A stretch of DNA of 64,000 nucleotides from Geobacter sp. UBA2189 (GTDB lineage: Bacteria > Desulfobacterota > Desulfuromonadia > Geobacterales > Pseudopelobacteraceae). The notes under the pieces were generated by a model that saw only the letters and a list, made by a program, of their open reading frames with translations, had not been told where the DNA came from and did no database searches. Shown here piece by piece: positions 1 through 9,305 of this stretch. The stretch is taken from contig DCVL01000046.1 in NCBI GenBank assembly GCA_002328035.1, forward strand, positions 1 to 64,000. The letters run 5' to 3'. How positions within the stretch are numbered: the first letter of the stretch is position 1; each line of letters begins with the position of its first letter. The translations under genes were made by a program, and so were the position numbers.

Positions 1-60
1 CCTAGTTTCCTGAACATTACCTTAAAAGACGAGTTTGCTGATTACAAAATCCCGCTATAA
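1..60 (+). CDS. 3' end of an unidentified gene
   Basis: Frame 1 is open from the window edge to a TAA at 58-60 and reads ...KDEFADYKIPL. Only 19 codons are visible, so no family can be named. A hairpin that overlaps the stop codon and runs into a T-tract supports a real gene end here. It could also be a chance open frame. Confidence 0.35.
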   Translation, partial: PSFLNITLKDEFADYKIPL

Positions 61-88
61 CATAATCGTTACCGCGGGATTTTGTTTT
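45..88 (+). terminator. intrinsic terminator, probably bidirectional
   Basis: An 11-bp perfect stem (45-55 with 74-84, caaaatcccgc/gcgggattttg) encloses an 18-nt loop. T-runs lie on both outer sides. It would serve the gene ending at 60 and, on the other strand, the small membrane protein ending at 155. Confidence 0.6.
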
Positions 89-154
89 AAACACTGGTTC
101 CAGGAAACAGATTTGCGGGCTGCAACTTTTCTGATTTGAATCCGGGCAGAGAGG

Positions 155-415
155 CTATTCATTTGGCCTTCCGCAATATTTGCAGACCTTCGTTTTCCAG
201 GGGTAGACGCAACCACACTCAGGACACTTTCTGAAGTATCCGGGAACTTCCTCCGTCGGTTTCTGGAACCAGAGAACAAAAACAAAAAATGGAAACGGGG
301 CTGACAGCAGACCCCATAGAACAGGGTTTTTACCCCGTCTGCGAGCCAGCAAAGCACCAGCTATGCCCGGTATTCCAAAAAATGCAGTTATAAACAGGTA
401 TTCCTTAAAAAGCAT
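155..415 (-). CDS. small membrane protein with C-terminal zinc ribbon
   Basis: 86 aa. The start at 415 (MLFKEY) is chosen because GGGAGGAG lies just upstream; the longer open frame to 568 has no such site. Two hydrophobic segments (about residues 5-20 and 30-48) surround a basic turn (ARRRGK). The C-terminus carries CPEC and CKYC pairs, a four-Cys zinc-ribbon pattern. It is probably an inner-membrane protein with a cytoplasmic zinc knuckle. Function unknown. Confidence 0.7.
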   Translation of the reverse strand: MLFKEYLFITAFFGIPGIAGALLARRRGKNPVLWGLLSAPFPFFVFVLWFQKPTEEVPGYFRKCPECGCVYPWKTKVCKYCGRPNE

Positions 416-524
416 CCGGCTCCTCCCACTGCAATAGATTGTAAACTTTCTTATCACACAATTGAAGTAATCGCACAGACAAGTTGATGAAACCGGTAGA
501 TATATTTTCAGAAGAGGATTGCCC

Positions 525-1031
525 ATGAAATCACAGTCAGAAATTAATATGGAAAAGGCAGTTTCCATCCTGGAACCGTATCAACGAAAGATACTCGATC
601 TGTATAAGGAACAGGAACTCCTTATGGCTTCGATATATCAGAAACTTGCTCTGATATTTCCTGAACACTCTGATAAATACACTGAACTTGTAGGGGAAGA
701 GATGCAGCATGCCGGATGGATTGAGGAACTTCAGAACGCCTGCATTGCCGGCAATGCCCGTTTTGCGGAGGGAAAGACGAGAAGTTACACCATAAAGAGC
801 ATGATTAACTACCTTAAAAAATTCTACACCCGTATCCAGACAGAGCAGTTGTCGGAGAAAAAGGCTGCAACGATTGTGGCAGACTTTGAAAACGCCCTTA
901 TTGAACGTAACGTATTCAAACATTTTGAAGGAGACTCGGAACAGGTGCAAAAGACGCTTAACCTTTTGCAGGCAACTCAAGAACTTCACAAATTAAAAGC
1001 TGAAAACCTGATTACTCTGGCTGCCAACTGA
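525..1031 (+). CDS. ferritin-like domain protein
   Basis: 168 aa, helical throughout. An ExxH pair (E59, H62 in GEEMQHAG) is typical of ferritin/rubrerythrin-like four-helix bundles that bind iron. AGAGG ends seven bases before the ATG at 525; a TTG at 519 would be an alternative start. There is no signal peptide, so it should be cytoplasmic. A role in iron or oxidative-stress handling is inferred from the fold only. A rubredoxin-type CxxC tail is absent. Confidence 0.6.
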   Translation: MKSQSEINMEKAVSILEPYQRKILDLYKEQELLMASIYQKLALIFPEHSDKYTELVGEEMQHAGWIEELQNACIAGNARFAEGKTRSYTIKSMINYLKKFYTRIQTEQLSEKKAATIVADFENALIERNVFKHFEGDSEQVQKTLNLLQATQELHKLKAENLITLAAN

Positions 1032-1080
1032 TAATCCAAAAAATGATTTAGCTGAAACCGCTCCAAATGGGAGGAATAAA

Positions 1081-1554
1081 ATGACAAATCTAATCAGGAT
1101 TCTGGTCTCTTTATCATTAATTGCTCTGTTAGCCGGTTGCGGCAGTATCAAACTTTCAGCTCCAGCAGTCAATCTCAACGAGTACCCTTACAGATATAAT
1201 GAGTTTGATTACAACTACATCTGGAAGACAAGTTCGACTGATAAAGGCCTGGTCGTAGAAGGTTTTGTAAAGAATGTCAGGTATGCATATATTGATAGTG
1301 TTGATATCAATCTGAAGGTCATTGACAAAGATGGGAATGTTTTTGTTAAGGCATCTGATTTTCCAATGCCTCAGGAGAGCAGAGAAGGTGAACTTTGTAG
1401 TTTCAGGATGCTGCTTAAAAACTTCAAACTGACACCCGGAAATATATTCCATTTTCAAATGAATTATGCCGGAGATGATGGTAGTAGAAGTGGCACAAAG
1501 TGGAGCAGCAGCTTCAAGGTAGATGCCATGACAGGGAAAGTTGCCAAACAGTAG
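1081..1554 (+). CDS. exported lipoprotein, FxLYD-like
   Basis: 157 aa. The N-terminus is a lipoprotein signal with lipobox LLAGC (Cys20), so the protein is probably lipid-anchored in the envelope. The body is beta-rich and contains a VVEGFVKN...D.DG.V pattern resembling FxLYD domains, which are often found in small envelope lipoproteins. GGGAGGAAT precedes the ATG. It lies directly upstream of the exported-protein cluster and might belong with it. Function unknown. Confidence 0.65.
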   Translation: MTNLIRILVSLSLIALLAGCGSIKLSAPAVNLNEYPYRYNEFDYNYIWKTSSTDKGLVVEGFVKNVRYAYIDSVDINLKVIDKDGNVFVKASDFPMPQESREGELCSFRMLLKNFKLTPGNIFHFQMNYAGDDGSRSGTKWSSSFKVDAMTGKVAKQ

Positions 1555-1605
1555 TTAAAATATCAGGTTCAAGATTGAAATGAATCAGAATAATGGAGGC
1601 TATTC

Positions 1606-2277
1606 ATGCAGATTCCGGCATTTTTGGTGAAGCTATCGGTTCTTCTGGTATATTTTTCTTTATTTATTCTAACCTCCCCCTCTCAAGCCGAGCAGAACCA
1701 GGCAATTTCTCAAACAGGGTCTTCAATCATAAAGTACAACAGAACGGTTCCTATCTCTACCATGCAGGGACGTTCAGATGATGACCTTATAGAGTTTTCG
1801 AGTGGTAAAAGGGTTCGGCTGGGTGAGCTGCGCAAGCTGGATACACTTTCAAAAAAATTGAAGACCGCTCCAGATAAACATTTAATACCAGGGCTCAGGC
1901 AACAGCCCTCAACCTACCCCAAGCTAACAATCCGCTCCGCCTCAGATCTTACTGCAGCGCTTGAATCTGATAATACCGATACAATTCAGCTCCCTTCCGG
2001 AAAACGTTACACCGTTGCCCAGCTCCGCCTTGCTGAAGAGAGAGTAAAGAAAATTCTGCGGACTGAGCCAAATAAACGACAGTTGAAACCAGGGGGTATT
2101 ATCCAGATTACCCCAAAAACCGACTGGAAAACTGTTCTTAAGGCTGATGACAACACCATCCTCCAATCGCCTAATGGCACAAGAATAACCATCCTGGAAC
2201 TTAAAAAAGCTCTGGCGGCCTGGAAACCTATCTCCAATAAAACACAAAAAACAACTGGAGAGAGGAGGCAGCCATGA
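1606..2277 (+). CDS. exported triple-repeat protein, module copy 1
   Basis: 223 aa with a Sec-type signal peptide (hydrophobic residues about 8-24, then AEQN). The mature part has three copies of a ~20-residue motif: D-x-[LI]-[IQ]-x-x-[SP]-x-GKR-x-[RT]-x-x-x-LR near residues 58, 124 and 185 (the third ends NGTRIT). The downstream CARDB gene overlaps its stop (ATGA). The protein at 5330-6025 is a paralogue with the same three repeats. No known family is recognised. Coupling to the large exported protein suggests a partner or chaperone role (inference). Confidence 0.75.
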   Translation: MQIPAFLVKLSVLLVYFSLFILTSPSQAEQNQAISQTGSSIIKYNRTVPISTMQGRSDDDLIEFSSGKRVRLGELRKLDTLSKKLKTAPDKHLIPGLRQQPSTYPKLTIRSASDLTAALESDNTDTIQLPSGKRYTVAQLRLAEERVKKILRTEPNKRQLKPGGIIQITPKTDWKTVLKADDNTILQSPNGTRITILELKKALAAWKPISNKTQKTTGERRQP

Positions 2278-4790
2278 GAATCATTCTTAAACTGAAAACC
2301 CTCGCAGCTATCCTCTCTATTTCATTATTTTTTATCTTTCTTTTGTCGTTACCTGCAACTGCTGGCAGTTCAGTTGATGATTTTATAAGTGACTACCAGT
2401 CAATAGAGAACAACCTGCCTAGCGGTACATCTCTGCCTATATCTTCCGCAACATTGATCAGTGTTAAATCCCTGTTTCATTGTGTAGATAATGGTGGAGA
2501 TATTGGTGTTTGCATTGATGATTTTTCCCATACCCCCACCGGCAGCCAGATGGTTACAGAAAGCGGGCTGCCTTCCTCTGTCATGTCGGTTCTCCATGCA
2601 TATGCTGAGTACAAGGATGGAGATGTGTGGGGCGTTGTCTACTACCTTGGCGAGGCTGTAGCCTGCGCTGTAGTCCAGGTGCTTGCGGGTGGCGCAGATA
2701 TTTGCGGCCTTATAAAAGAGCTGATTGAAATAGGCAAGGCGATATGGGAAACGGCTACAGCCGCTTTTGAGTGGTTCAAGGATGTAGGAGAGGCCGTTCT
2801 TGAAGGGCTTGAAGATGCAGGTTGCGCCTTGCATGTCTGTTGCTGCGATGAACCGCCACCACCTCCGCCTGAATGGCAGGTTTTATATTCAGGTTATTTT
2901 GCGCCGAGACTCTCAGAAGGGCTAAACGCAATAAAGGACAGCTCCTACAATAAATTACCTAATTTTATCGACACAATTAAAAATGCGGTTTATTCCAAAT
3001 ACAGTCCTGCGGCTATAAAAATAGCTTCAGATTATTTTGCAAAGCAGGTTGATGGAGCCTGGACCGCTGAAGTTGTGCCTGGAATACTGAACCAGCTTAA
3101 TAACAAAAGAACTGAATACAACAAACAGGAGAAGATAGTAGAGACTGCGACAATAGCTGTGACAAAAGACAAACCTGCTGAAACAATCATAACTTTATGC
3201 GATTCCCATTTTAGTAACTTGGGATACAACCATGTTGACCGTTGGAAGGATGCACACGGTGACCTGGCGGATAAATTCGGGCAGGAAAAAAACTTTCATT
3301 GGTGCAGTCTCAGATTTTTCTATGAAAATATTAGTTTATTTGCTCAACAGTTTAGACAATATATTTCATCACACGGTTGTCCCTTACTTGACAGTTCACT
3401 GTTCTGCAAATCTATATCTTCATATAAATCCTGCCTGAACATTATGAAGAGTGTTAACAGAGAGGTTGAATGTACCGCAGATACTTACTTAATGGGACCT
3501 GAGGCAGCAAAAAAGATAAAGGATGTGATGATAGCGAAAGGTTCCAATCAACAGCTTTATCCCTGTAATATAATCAATCCTTCAGGGCCGATAAGCAGCC
3601 AGCCATCACAGATGATCTGTACTCGACCGGTACAGGAGTATAGCTGCAACCTCATAAAAACATCACTTTTTGGAAACCTACCCCAAAACCTTGTCAACTG
3701 TTATCTACAGGAATCAGCCTCATATAAAAATCTGCGCAACGTGGTACAGCAGGCTCGACTTAAACTTTCTATGAAGCACCTGGGAATAGGAATAAAACCG
3801 GATCCACATGACCCTCTTATCGCATATGTTCACACTCCAGAGGAAATCGGAATCCTTCAAAGTGATCCGCTAAACCAGACCTTTTCGTTTCCTCCACCAA
3901 GTACCAGAAGTAACTTTTTATACGCAAATGCCTTTGGCTCAGGAAGTATGGATGGTACGGATACACCCAAAATCATTCTAGAGCTCGAAAAACATGATTT
4001 TCAGAGCAACCCGATGCAAACGCCTAAAGACAAGGTCATAAAATACGCCGACCCGAGGGATATTCCGGATCTGTCGCAAAATGTACAGCAGACCCTGGCA
4101 GTTAACCCTATAGCTCAGGGAGTCACTGTTAATTCCGCTTTTAATGCGCCTATAAATCAAAACATCTCAGGGGTACAGAACCAGGGGCAACAGCAAGTTA
4201 TGAGCGGTTCCCTCCCGCCTGGTTCCCAACCTCCCGGAAAAGGCAACCAGTCCAAAGTTTCATTTAATCAGAACAGACAGATAAAACCAGAGGTTCATTC
4301 TGTTGTTGATAAACCCGATCTGACTATGGACAACAACCTTACTATTGCAGGCATTGCTGCCCAATGGGGAGGTACTGTACAGCTTGCCGGACAAAACCTT
4401 CAGTATGCTGGCAATGGACTTTGCAGGGTATCTGTCAGTTACAGGATAAAAAATATAGGTACAAAACCGGCACAAGCATTCAACAGCACCGTGATTACGA
4501 GCACTGACAACAACCCTGCGCAGCCCCAGCAATGGAACGGCATTCCGGCAAATGTGAGTGTACTCCGCACGGAGAATATACTAATCAAAACAGGACAAAA
4601 CAGCCTGAAGCTCTTTATTGATTATCCAGGACAGATTGCTGAACAGAGTGAATTGAATAACCAGCAAATCTTGACGGTTATTCTTAACGGCACTTGTCAA
4701 CCACAACAACAGTTGCAGCCATATCAAAGGCCATCACCGCAAATTCGTACACCAATAGCTCCATCTCCTGCAAAGAGGCTATTGCGTTGA
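2274..4790 (+). CDS. large exported Cys-rich protein with C-terminal CARDB domain, copy 1
   Basis: 838 aa. Signal peptide ends near TAGS. The N-terminal third has hydrophobic helices and paired cysteines (FHCVDNGG..GVCIDDF; DICGLIKEL), then a CCCDEPPPPPP linker near residue 190. The middle part is helical, with scattered Cys and a HVDRW...WC motif shared with the paralogue at 6038-8572. A Gln/Pro-rich stretch precedes a CARDB-like Ig-fold adhesion domain (about 680-807, starting KPDLT) and a Gln/Pro tail. CARDB domains are common in surface and extracellular proteins. It overlaps the preceding gene by 4 bp with GAGAGGAGG ahead. Probably secreted or surface-exposed; function unknown. Confidence 0.75.
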   Translation: MRIILKLKTLAAILSISLFFIFLLSLPATAGSSVDDFISDYQSIENNLPSGTSLPISSATLISVKSLFHCVDNGGDIGVCIDDFSHTPTGSQMVTESGLPSSVMSVLHAYAEYKDGDVWGVVYYLGEAVACAVVQVLAGGADICGLIKELIEIGKAIWETATAAFEWFKDVGEAVLEGLEDAGCALHVCCCDEPPPPPPEWQVLYSGYFAPRLSEGLNAIKDSSYNKLPNFIDTIKNAVYSKYSPAAIKIASDYFAKQVDGAWTAEVVPGILNQLNNKRTEYNKQEKIVETATIAVTKDKPAETIITLCDSHFSNLGYNHVDRWKDAHGDLADKFGQEKNFHWCSLRFFYENISLFAQQFRQYISSHGCPLLDSSLFCKSISSYKSCLNIMKSVNREVECTADTYLMGPEAAKKIKDVMIAKGSNQQLYPCNIINPSGPISSQPSQMICTRPVQEYSCNLIKTSLFGNLPQNLVNCYLQESASYKNLRNVVQQARLKLSMKHLGIGIKPDPHDPLIAYVHTPEEIGILQSDPLNQTFSFPPPSTRSNFLYANAFGSGSMDGTDTPKIILELEKHDFQSNPMQTPKDKVIKYADPRDIPDLSQNVQQTLAVNPIAQGVTVNSAFNAPINQNISGVQNQGQQQVMSGSLPPGSQPPGKGNQSKVSFNQNRQIKPEVHSVVDKPDLTMDNNLTIAGIAAQWGGTVQLAGQNLQYAGNGLCRVSVSYRIKNIGTKPAQAFNSTVITSTDNNPAQPQQWNGIPANVSVLRTENILIKTGQNSLKLFIDYPGQIAEQSELNNQQILTVILNGTCQPQQQLQPYQRPSPQIRTPIAPSPAKRLLR

Positions 4791-4855
4791 CTTTAAAGGT
4801 ATCAGCTGTGTTAAATAATCTGAAAAGCAGTTAAATTCAATATGGAGGAAAGAGG

Positions 4856-5314
4856 ATGAAGAAAATTTTATCAATCACCTGTCTGTTCTTGTTGCTTACC
4901 GTAGTGGCTGCATTTGCAGCAGGACCTGGCAAGGCTGATTTTGAAAAATGGGGCAAGGGAGCAAAGATCACTGGCTACACCTTCGGTGGGGTTGACGAAA
5001 CAGATCCAGGTGTATACATGGCCGGCTGGATGAGTAGCAAGGGCGATATTCTGGGTGTACATCTTCACCCGCTCTCAGCGTTCAAAAGTTTCCAGCAGGT
5101 TGTAAACAAGAAAAAACCTGAGTCATTCACCTACAAAGGGATGCCAGCGCTTTATACTGATGCCATATCAGGACAGATCGCTATCAAATACGAAAAGTCC
5201 GGCAAGGTACTTTCTATTTCGCAAATGTCGCAATCGGGCAAAGGTAAAGGGCTATCAAAGGCTGAACTCATTAAACTTCTGGATACAATGAAACCGGAAA
5301 ATATTTTGAAATAG
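4856..5314 (+). CDS. small exported protein between the two CARDB modules
   Basis: 152 aa. Signal peptide MKKILSITCLFLLL...AFAA, with GGAGG upstream. The mature protein is small, basic and soluble-looking (KWGKGAKITGY... FKSFQQVV...KGLSKAELIKLL) and has no cysteines after the signal. It lies 65 bp after the first CARDB gene and 15 bp before the second module, so it is likely co-transcribed. No family recognised. Confidence 0.7.
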   Translation: MKKILSITCLFLLLTVVAAFAAGPGKADFEKWGKGAKITGYTFGGVDETDPGVYMAGWMSSKGDILGVHLHPLSAFKSFQQVVNKKKPESFTYKGMPALYTDAISGQIAIKYEKSGKVLSISQMSQSGKGKGLSKAELIKLLDTMKPENILK

Positions 5315-5329
5315 CAAGGAGATACCAGA

Positions 5330-6025
5330 ATGATTCGCCTTACCCTATGCAACTACCTTTTAATTATAACTTTGTTGTTTATTGTGGGGTATTCCCCTGT
5401 TCTGGCACTTGAACCACCGGTAACGCAGCCAGCCAGTCAGTATACAACACCGGGCCACCTCCAGCCCACTATTATCAAATTTAACCGCAACATGCCTCCG
5501 AACGCCCTTCAGGGAAAGCCAGATACTGATCTGGTAGAGCTTTCCAACGGCAAACGAATGAAAGTGGGCGATATCCGCCGTCTGTCTGCTTTTTCTCAAA
5601 AAAAAGTGACAACACCACGCAAAGCTCTTGAATCAAGAGCTTTAAAACTGAAGCCAGCCCCAACGGGCGGAGTTGCTCTGCGCAGCAAGACGGATCTACA
5701 GGCGGCAATGCAACGCCCTGACAACGATACCGTGATATTGCCATCCGGCAGGAGAACTACTGTTGCAATGCTGAAATTAGTTCAGCCAAAAGTTGAAGAG
5801 CAGCGTAAGTTATTACGTCCGGCAGGCATTCTACGCCCCAACCTCTCCGGTCCGGCAGTCAGGATTGATGCAAATACTGACTGGTATGCCCTGCTAAAAC
5901 AGCCTGACAGTACGGTTCTTGAAAACGCAAAAGGCAAAAGGATTAGCCTGGGTGAACTGAAGCAGACTCTTGCTAGTTCAGGCAAACAACCGTTAACCGC
6001 ACCACACAATACATCAGGGCGATAG
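5330..6025 (+). CDS. exported triple-repeat protein, module copy 2
   Basis: 231 aa. Paralogue of the protein at 1606-2277, with a signal peptide ending near VLAL and the same three repeats (DTDLVELSNGKR, DNDTVILPSGRR, DSTVLENAKGKR), each followed by a [KST]-[VL]-x-x-[LI] helix start. The shared TDW-x-x-[LV]-L block precedes repeat 3. AAGGAG lies upstream. The CARDB gene follows 12 bp later, as in copy 1 (there a 4-bp overlap), so the pair was duplicated as a unit. Confidence 0.75.
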   Translation: MIRLTLCNYLLIITLLFIVGYSPVLALEPPVTQPASQYTTPGHLQPTIIKFNRNMPPNALQGKPDTDLVELSNGKRMKVGDIRRLSAFSQKKVTTPRKALESRALKLKPAPTGGVALRSKTDLQAAMQRPDNDTVILPSGRRTTVAMLKLVQPKVEEQRKLLRPAGILRPNLSGPAVRIDANTDWYALLKQPDSTVLENAKGKRISLGELKQTLASSGKQPLTAPHNTSGR

Positions 6026-6037
6026 GGAGACACCACC

Positions 6038-8572
6038 ATGAAACCAAATGTCATCCTGTATCGCGCCATTATCATTTCTTTTCTTGCCTGCCTTGTTTCT
6101 ACAGGTCTGCCACAGACAGCCAGGGCATCTGTTTTTGATAACGCCCTTTCAATCATAGAAGAGACACACCTTTTCCCAACTACTCAACTTACACTCTTTA
6201 GTCAGTCAAAAGCATTTGTGGAATGTCTTGTCGATGCCGGCGGCAATGATCTAAAGGTAATTGCCTGTGTTGACCAATTCAACGACACCCCATCCGGAAG
6301 TGCGGTTATTGAACAAGGCGGCATCCCGGACTGGTTTTTTACGCTGCTTGATCTCTACGTCTGCGTCAGTAATGATGACATCTGGTGTGCACTTTCCAAG
6401 CTGGGCGAGACGGTTTTCTGTATCTTGGCTCAGGTTATGGCGGAAGGTTATGACGTCTGCGGCCTGATTAAAGAACTGGCAGAACTTGGTGAAACGTTGC
6501 TGGATGCCGCTTCTGCGGTGGGAGAGTTTCTTGCTGATGCCGGAGAAACCATTGCAGATGCTGCCTCTGCTGCGTTATGCACTGTAGGCATCGGAGATTG
6601 CGGCAAGTCATCACCACCTGAAGTTCTGGTGTACCAATGGGTTTTTGCTCCCAAAGTGCGTGATGCAGTGGAGGCAAAAAAACTGGTAGACCCCTCCGCC
6701 TACACCACATTGTTCAACCTACTCAAAAACAACGCCTCACACAATACAGCTATTTACAGTGTTCCAAGTAAAAACTATGGCGGTATAACATTTCCACCTG
6801 CAGTTGCATTTTCCAGCGCCGCAGTCGCTATCTCCGCTGGTAGTTTTGACAAGGCGGTTGATGCCAACTGGACATCATCTGTGGTAAACACCGCGCTAGG
6901 AGAGCTGTCTACCCAACGTCACGCCTATAACAACCCCAATCAACTCCGGTTCTTGGTAAACAGTGCCACCACGGACTTTGAAACACTGCAACGCAGTAAC
7001 CCTAATCTGAGAATTGACCAGAAACTGCCAGGTCTGATTATTGACCGCTGCACCAAAGAGTTTAGCGAGACCAGAAAATTTGCCCATGTTGATCGCTGGA
7101 TTTCAAGCCACCCGGCACAGACTGCCCAGTTGGGCAACCCCAAGACAAACCGTGACTGGTGTAACCAATTATGGGATCAGAACAAGCAGAGTTTTACACC
7201 AGCACTGCGCCAGTATGCTGCTGAACATTTTTGCCAGGGTATGTCCTGTACAACTCTTACCAAGTATCAATCGTGTGTTGCCTTAATGAGCCTGGTTGGC
7301 CAACAGGCAACCTGTACGCCAACTAATCAGGTTGGTCGAGAAGCCGCAACTACAATTAGAACCGATTTGTTGAACCAGCGTTCACAGTTGCCCTGTAGTA
7401 TCAGAAATGATAGCAAAGGTATTTCTCCGGCTACCGTTGATCTGGTCTGTAGCCGACCACCCTTGGGAAGTGCCTGTACCGCAACCTATAAGCGTCTATT
7501 TACGACTCTGCCGGTCAGACTGGTAAACTGCATTGTAGAAGAACGCCCCGATTATACTGCCCAGAAGAACAGTTTCTATGCCACGGTCAAGGCACTGCAG
7601 CTGAGTAAAAGGTTTGCGATCAACCTAGACCAGATTGATCCGCTGGTTGCCCATATTGATGCCTCTAAAGAAGATTTAATGGCGGCTTTGCAACTGCCTG
7701 GAACTGATCCGGGTGCAGGCCGCGGTGAGGCAACGCGCATTACCCAGAACCTCCGTTACGAATATCAGTACAACGCTACCATTGATGGAGAGAACAGCCC
7801 GCTATACATCCGTGCCAGGGGTGCTGCAAATCAGTTAAGTTCCCAACAATCAGGAAATGCACAACAAGCCACCCACACACCGGTCGGCGGTTACCATTCC
7901 CCTGCTCAGACTGGCGGATCCAAAGTTGGTACCGGTCTTGATCGACAAGGCGGATTTACGAATCCTGGCAATCCTTACATGCAGCAGCAATCCAGCATTG
8001 GAAAGACTGCCGGTCAGGCAGCCCGGCACGGTGGAGTTGCATCCCAACAGGCCCAAGCCCGCACCATGACTCCGCCAGTTTCTGGCAAGCCAGACTTGAT
8101 GGTTGTTCCACAGGTCAGAATTGGTAATAGCGCTGCCCAATGGGGCAGTACAATAAACTTAACTAACCAGCAGGTTCAGTCGGCAGGCAATGGATTTTGC
8201 AGTACAACCATCACCTATATGGTCAAGAATAATGGCTCAGCAGAAGCACCAGCGTTTTCCAGTACGCTCCTCAGTAGCAGTGCCACAAACCGCCCTTTAC
8301 CTCAACAGTGGAACGCCATTGCCCAAGGAACCAGTCTGAGCAAAACAGAGCAGGTGCTGCTGCGTACCGGTCAGAACAGCCTGACACTCCAGATCAATCA
8401 GGTGGGACAGGTGGATGAACTGAACAAGGCCAATAATCAGGCCAGTTTGCAGATTATTCTAAGCGGCGTCTGTCAGCCAATATATCAGCAACAGCAGCAA
8501 CCGGTTCAAAGGCAGCTGCCTCAACGTCAAATGAAAACGACCGTTCCATCACGACAGCCAGGATTATTCTAA
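6038..8572 (+). CDS. large exported Cys-rich protein with C-terminal CARDB domain, copy 2
   Basis: 844 aa. Paralogue of 2274-4790 with the same order: signal peptide (to about residue 30), Cys-containing helical N-part (VECLVDAGG, DVCGLIKEL), a linker where copy 1 has six prolines and this one SSPPE, a HVDRW...DWC central part, a Gln/Gly-rich spacer, a CARDB-like domain (about 683-810) and a Gln-rich tail. Cysteine positions are largely conserved between copies, which suggests disulfides and an oxidising location. AGGGAG precedes the ATG. Function unknown. Confidence 0.75.
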   Translation: MKPNVILYRAIIISFLACLVSTGLPQTARASVFDNALSIIEETHLFPTTQLTLFSQSKAFVECLVDAGGNDLKVIACVDQFNDTPSGSAVIEQGGIPDWFFTLLDLYVCVSNDDIWCALSKLGETVFCILAQVMAEGYDVCGLIKELAELGETLLDAASAVGEFLADAGETIADAASAALCTVGIGDCGKSSPPEVLVYQWVFAPKVRDAVEAKKLVDPSAYTTLFNLLKNNASHNTAIYSVPSKNYGGITFPPAVAFSSAAVAISAGSFDKAVDANWTSSVVNTALGELSTQRHAYNNPNQLRFLVNSATTDFETLQRSNPNLRIDQKLPGLIIDRCTKEFSETRKFAHVDRWISSHPAQTAQLGNPKTNRDWCNQLWDQNKQSFTPALRQYAAEHFCQGMSCTTLTKYQSCVALMSLVGQQATCTPTNQVGREAATTIRTDLLNQRSQLPCSIRNDSKGISPATVDLVCSRPPLGSACTATYKRLFTTLPVRLVNCIVEERPDYTAQKNSFYATVKALQLSKRFAINLDQIDPLVAHIDASKEDLMAALQLPGTDPGAGRGEATRITQNLRYEYQYNATIDGENSPLYIRARGAANQLSSQQSGNAQQATHTPVGGYHSPAQTGGSKVGTGLDRQGGFTNPGNPYMQQQSSIGKTAGQAARHGGVASQQAQARTMTPPVSGKPDLMVVPQVRIGNSAAQWGSTINLTNQQVQSAGNGFCSTTITYMVKNNGSAEAPAFSSTLLSSSATNRPLPQQWNAIAQGTSLSKTEQVLLRTGQNSLTLQINQVGQVDELNKANNQASLQIILSGVCQPIYQQQQQPVQRQLPQRQMKTTVPSRQPGLF

Positions 8573-8616
8573 GCACCACAGACTATGACACATCACACCA
8601 CAAGGAGAATGAAAAC

Positions 8617-9204
8617 ATGCTCAACACACACCACATCATCCTGACCGCGCTCATTACCATCGGTTTTTCAAGCGCTGCCTTCGCAGGACCGACAGAAAAA
8701 ATCACTATCACCATTGATAAGACGGTTAATCATGCTATTGACAGCACTAAGCCTTCCAAAAGACCTGGCAAAACGATTCAGGCTCCCAGCGGTGATATGG
8801 ACGCCCATTTTATCAAAGCAGAAGAGTATTTTACTTCTGCACGACCGATAAAAAGCAGTGGATCAACTGAAGTAAGGATTTCCACCATGATCACACCTCC
8901 TGCCGAGCAAAGTAAAGGTGAGGCGCAATTTATGGACAGCTACAAGGGTACTGAGTTCTGGACGAAAAACTTCTGGAAAACCCGTATTGCTTCACAGGAA
9001 GATCTTAAAGTAGGTAAAACCATTGTCTACTGGGGTCGTTATGCCAAAAACCATGTCTATTTCGCACCACGTGATCAGAAAGAGGCTCGTAACGTATCGT
9101 GGAGACTTGCCAAGATCACTGACACCAGCGACCTGTTTAAGAATGAGGTAACAGTTGCCGGTAACAAAAAAGTTGCCGTTGATTCAATAAGAGTTATCGA
9201 ATAA
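8617..9204 (+). CDS. exported protein closing the CARDB cluster
   Basis: 195 aa. Signal peptide ends SSAAFA|GP. The mature part is basic and beta-rich, with a WTKNFWKTR segment and a block (VGKTIVYWGRY...VSWRLAKITD) that looks like a small barrel. No cysteines. AAGGAG precedes the start. It follows the second CARDB gene by 44 bp in the same direction, so it is probably the last gene of the transcript. No family recognised. Confidence 0.65.
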   Translation: MLNTHHIILTALITIGFSSAAFAGPTEKITITIDKTVNHAIDSTKPSKRPGKTIQAPSGDMDAHFIKAEEYFTSARPIKSSGSTEVRISTMITPPAEQSKGEAQFMDSYKGTEFWTKNFWKTRIASQEDLKVGKTIVYWGRYAKNHVYFAPRDQKEARNVSWRLAKITDTSDLFKNEVTVAGNKKVAVDSIRVIE

Positions 9205-9221
9205 AGGTTAAAGGTATAATC

Positions 9222-9305
9222 GTGCTGCTTGTCAAACCCCATATCCTTGGCTCAGTCAATACCCGTCTGGCCAAGGATATTGGAGATGCGGCAGAATGCA
9301 ATATT
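9222..9305 (+). pseudogene. N-terminal remnant of a DUF2064-type glycosyltransferase
   Basis: The frame from the GTG at 9222 reads LLVKPHILGSVNTRLAKDIG, which resembles the start of DUF2064/TIGR04282 glycosyltransferases (K-x-P-x-x-G-x-V-K-TRLAkdiG). Similarity fades after about 28 residues, so this is a relic. An 11-bp inverted repeat (9241-9251 with 9270-9280) lies inside it without a T-tract. The rest of the 9205-9528 gap holds nothing I can assign. Confidence 0.4.

Noticed and set aside
9241..9280. 11-bp inverted repeat as a terminator of the exported-protein cluster
   Set aside because: No T-tract on either side and it lies inside a gene remnant, so it is not called as a terminator.
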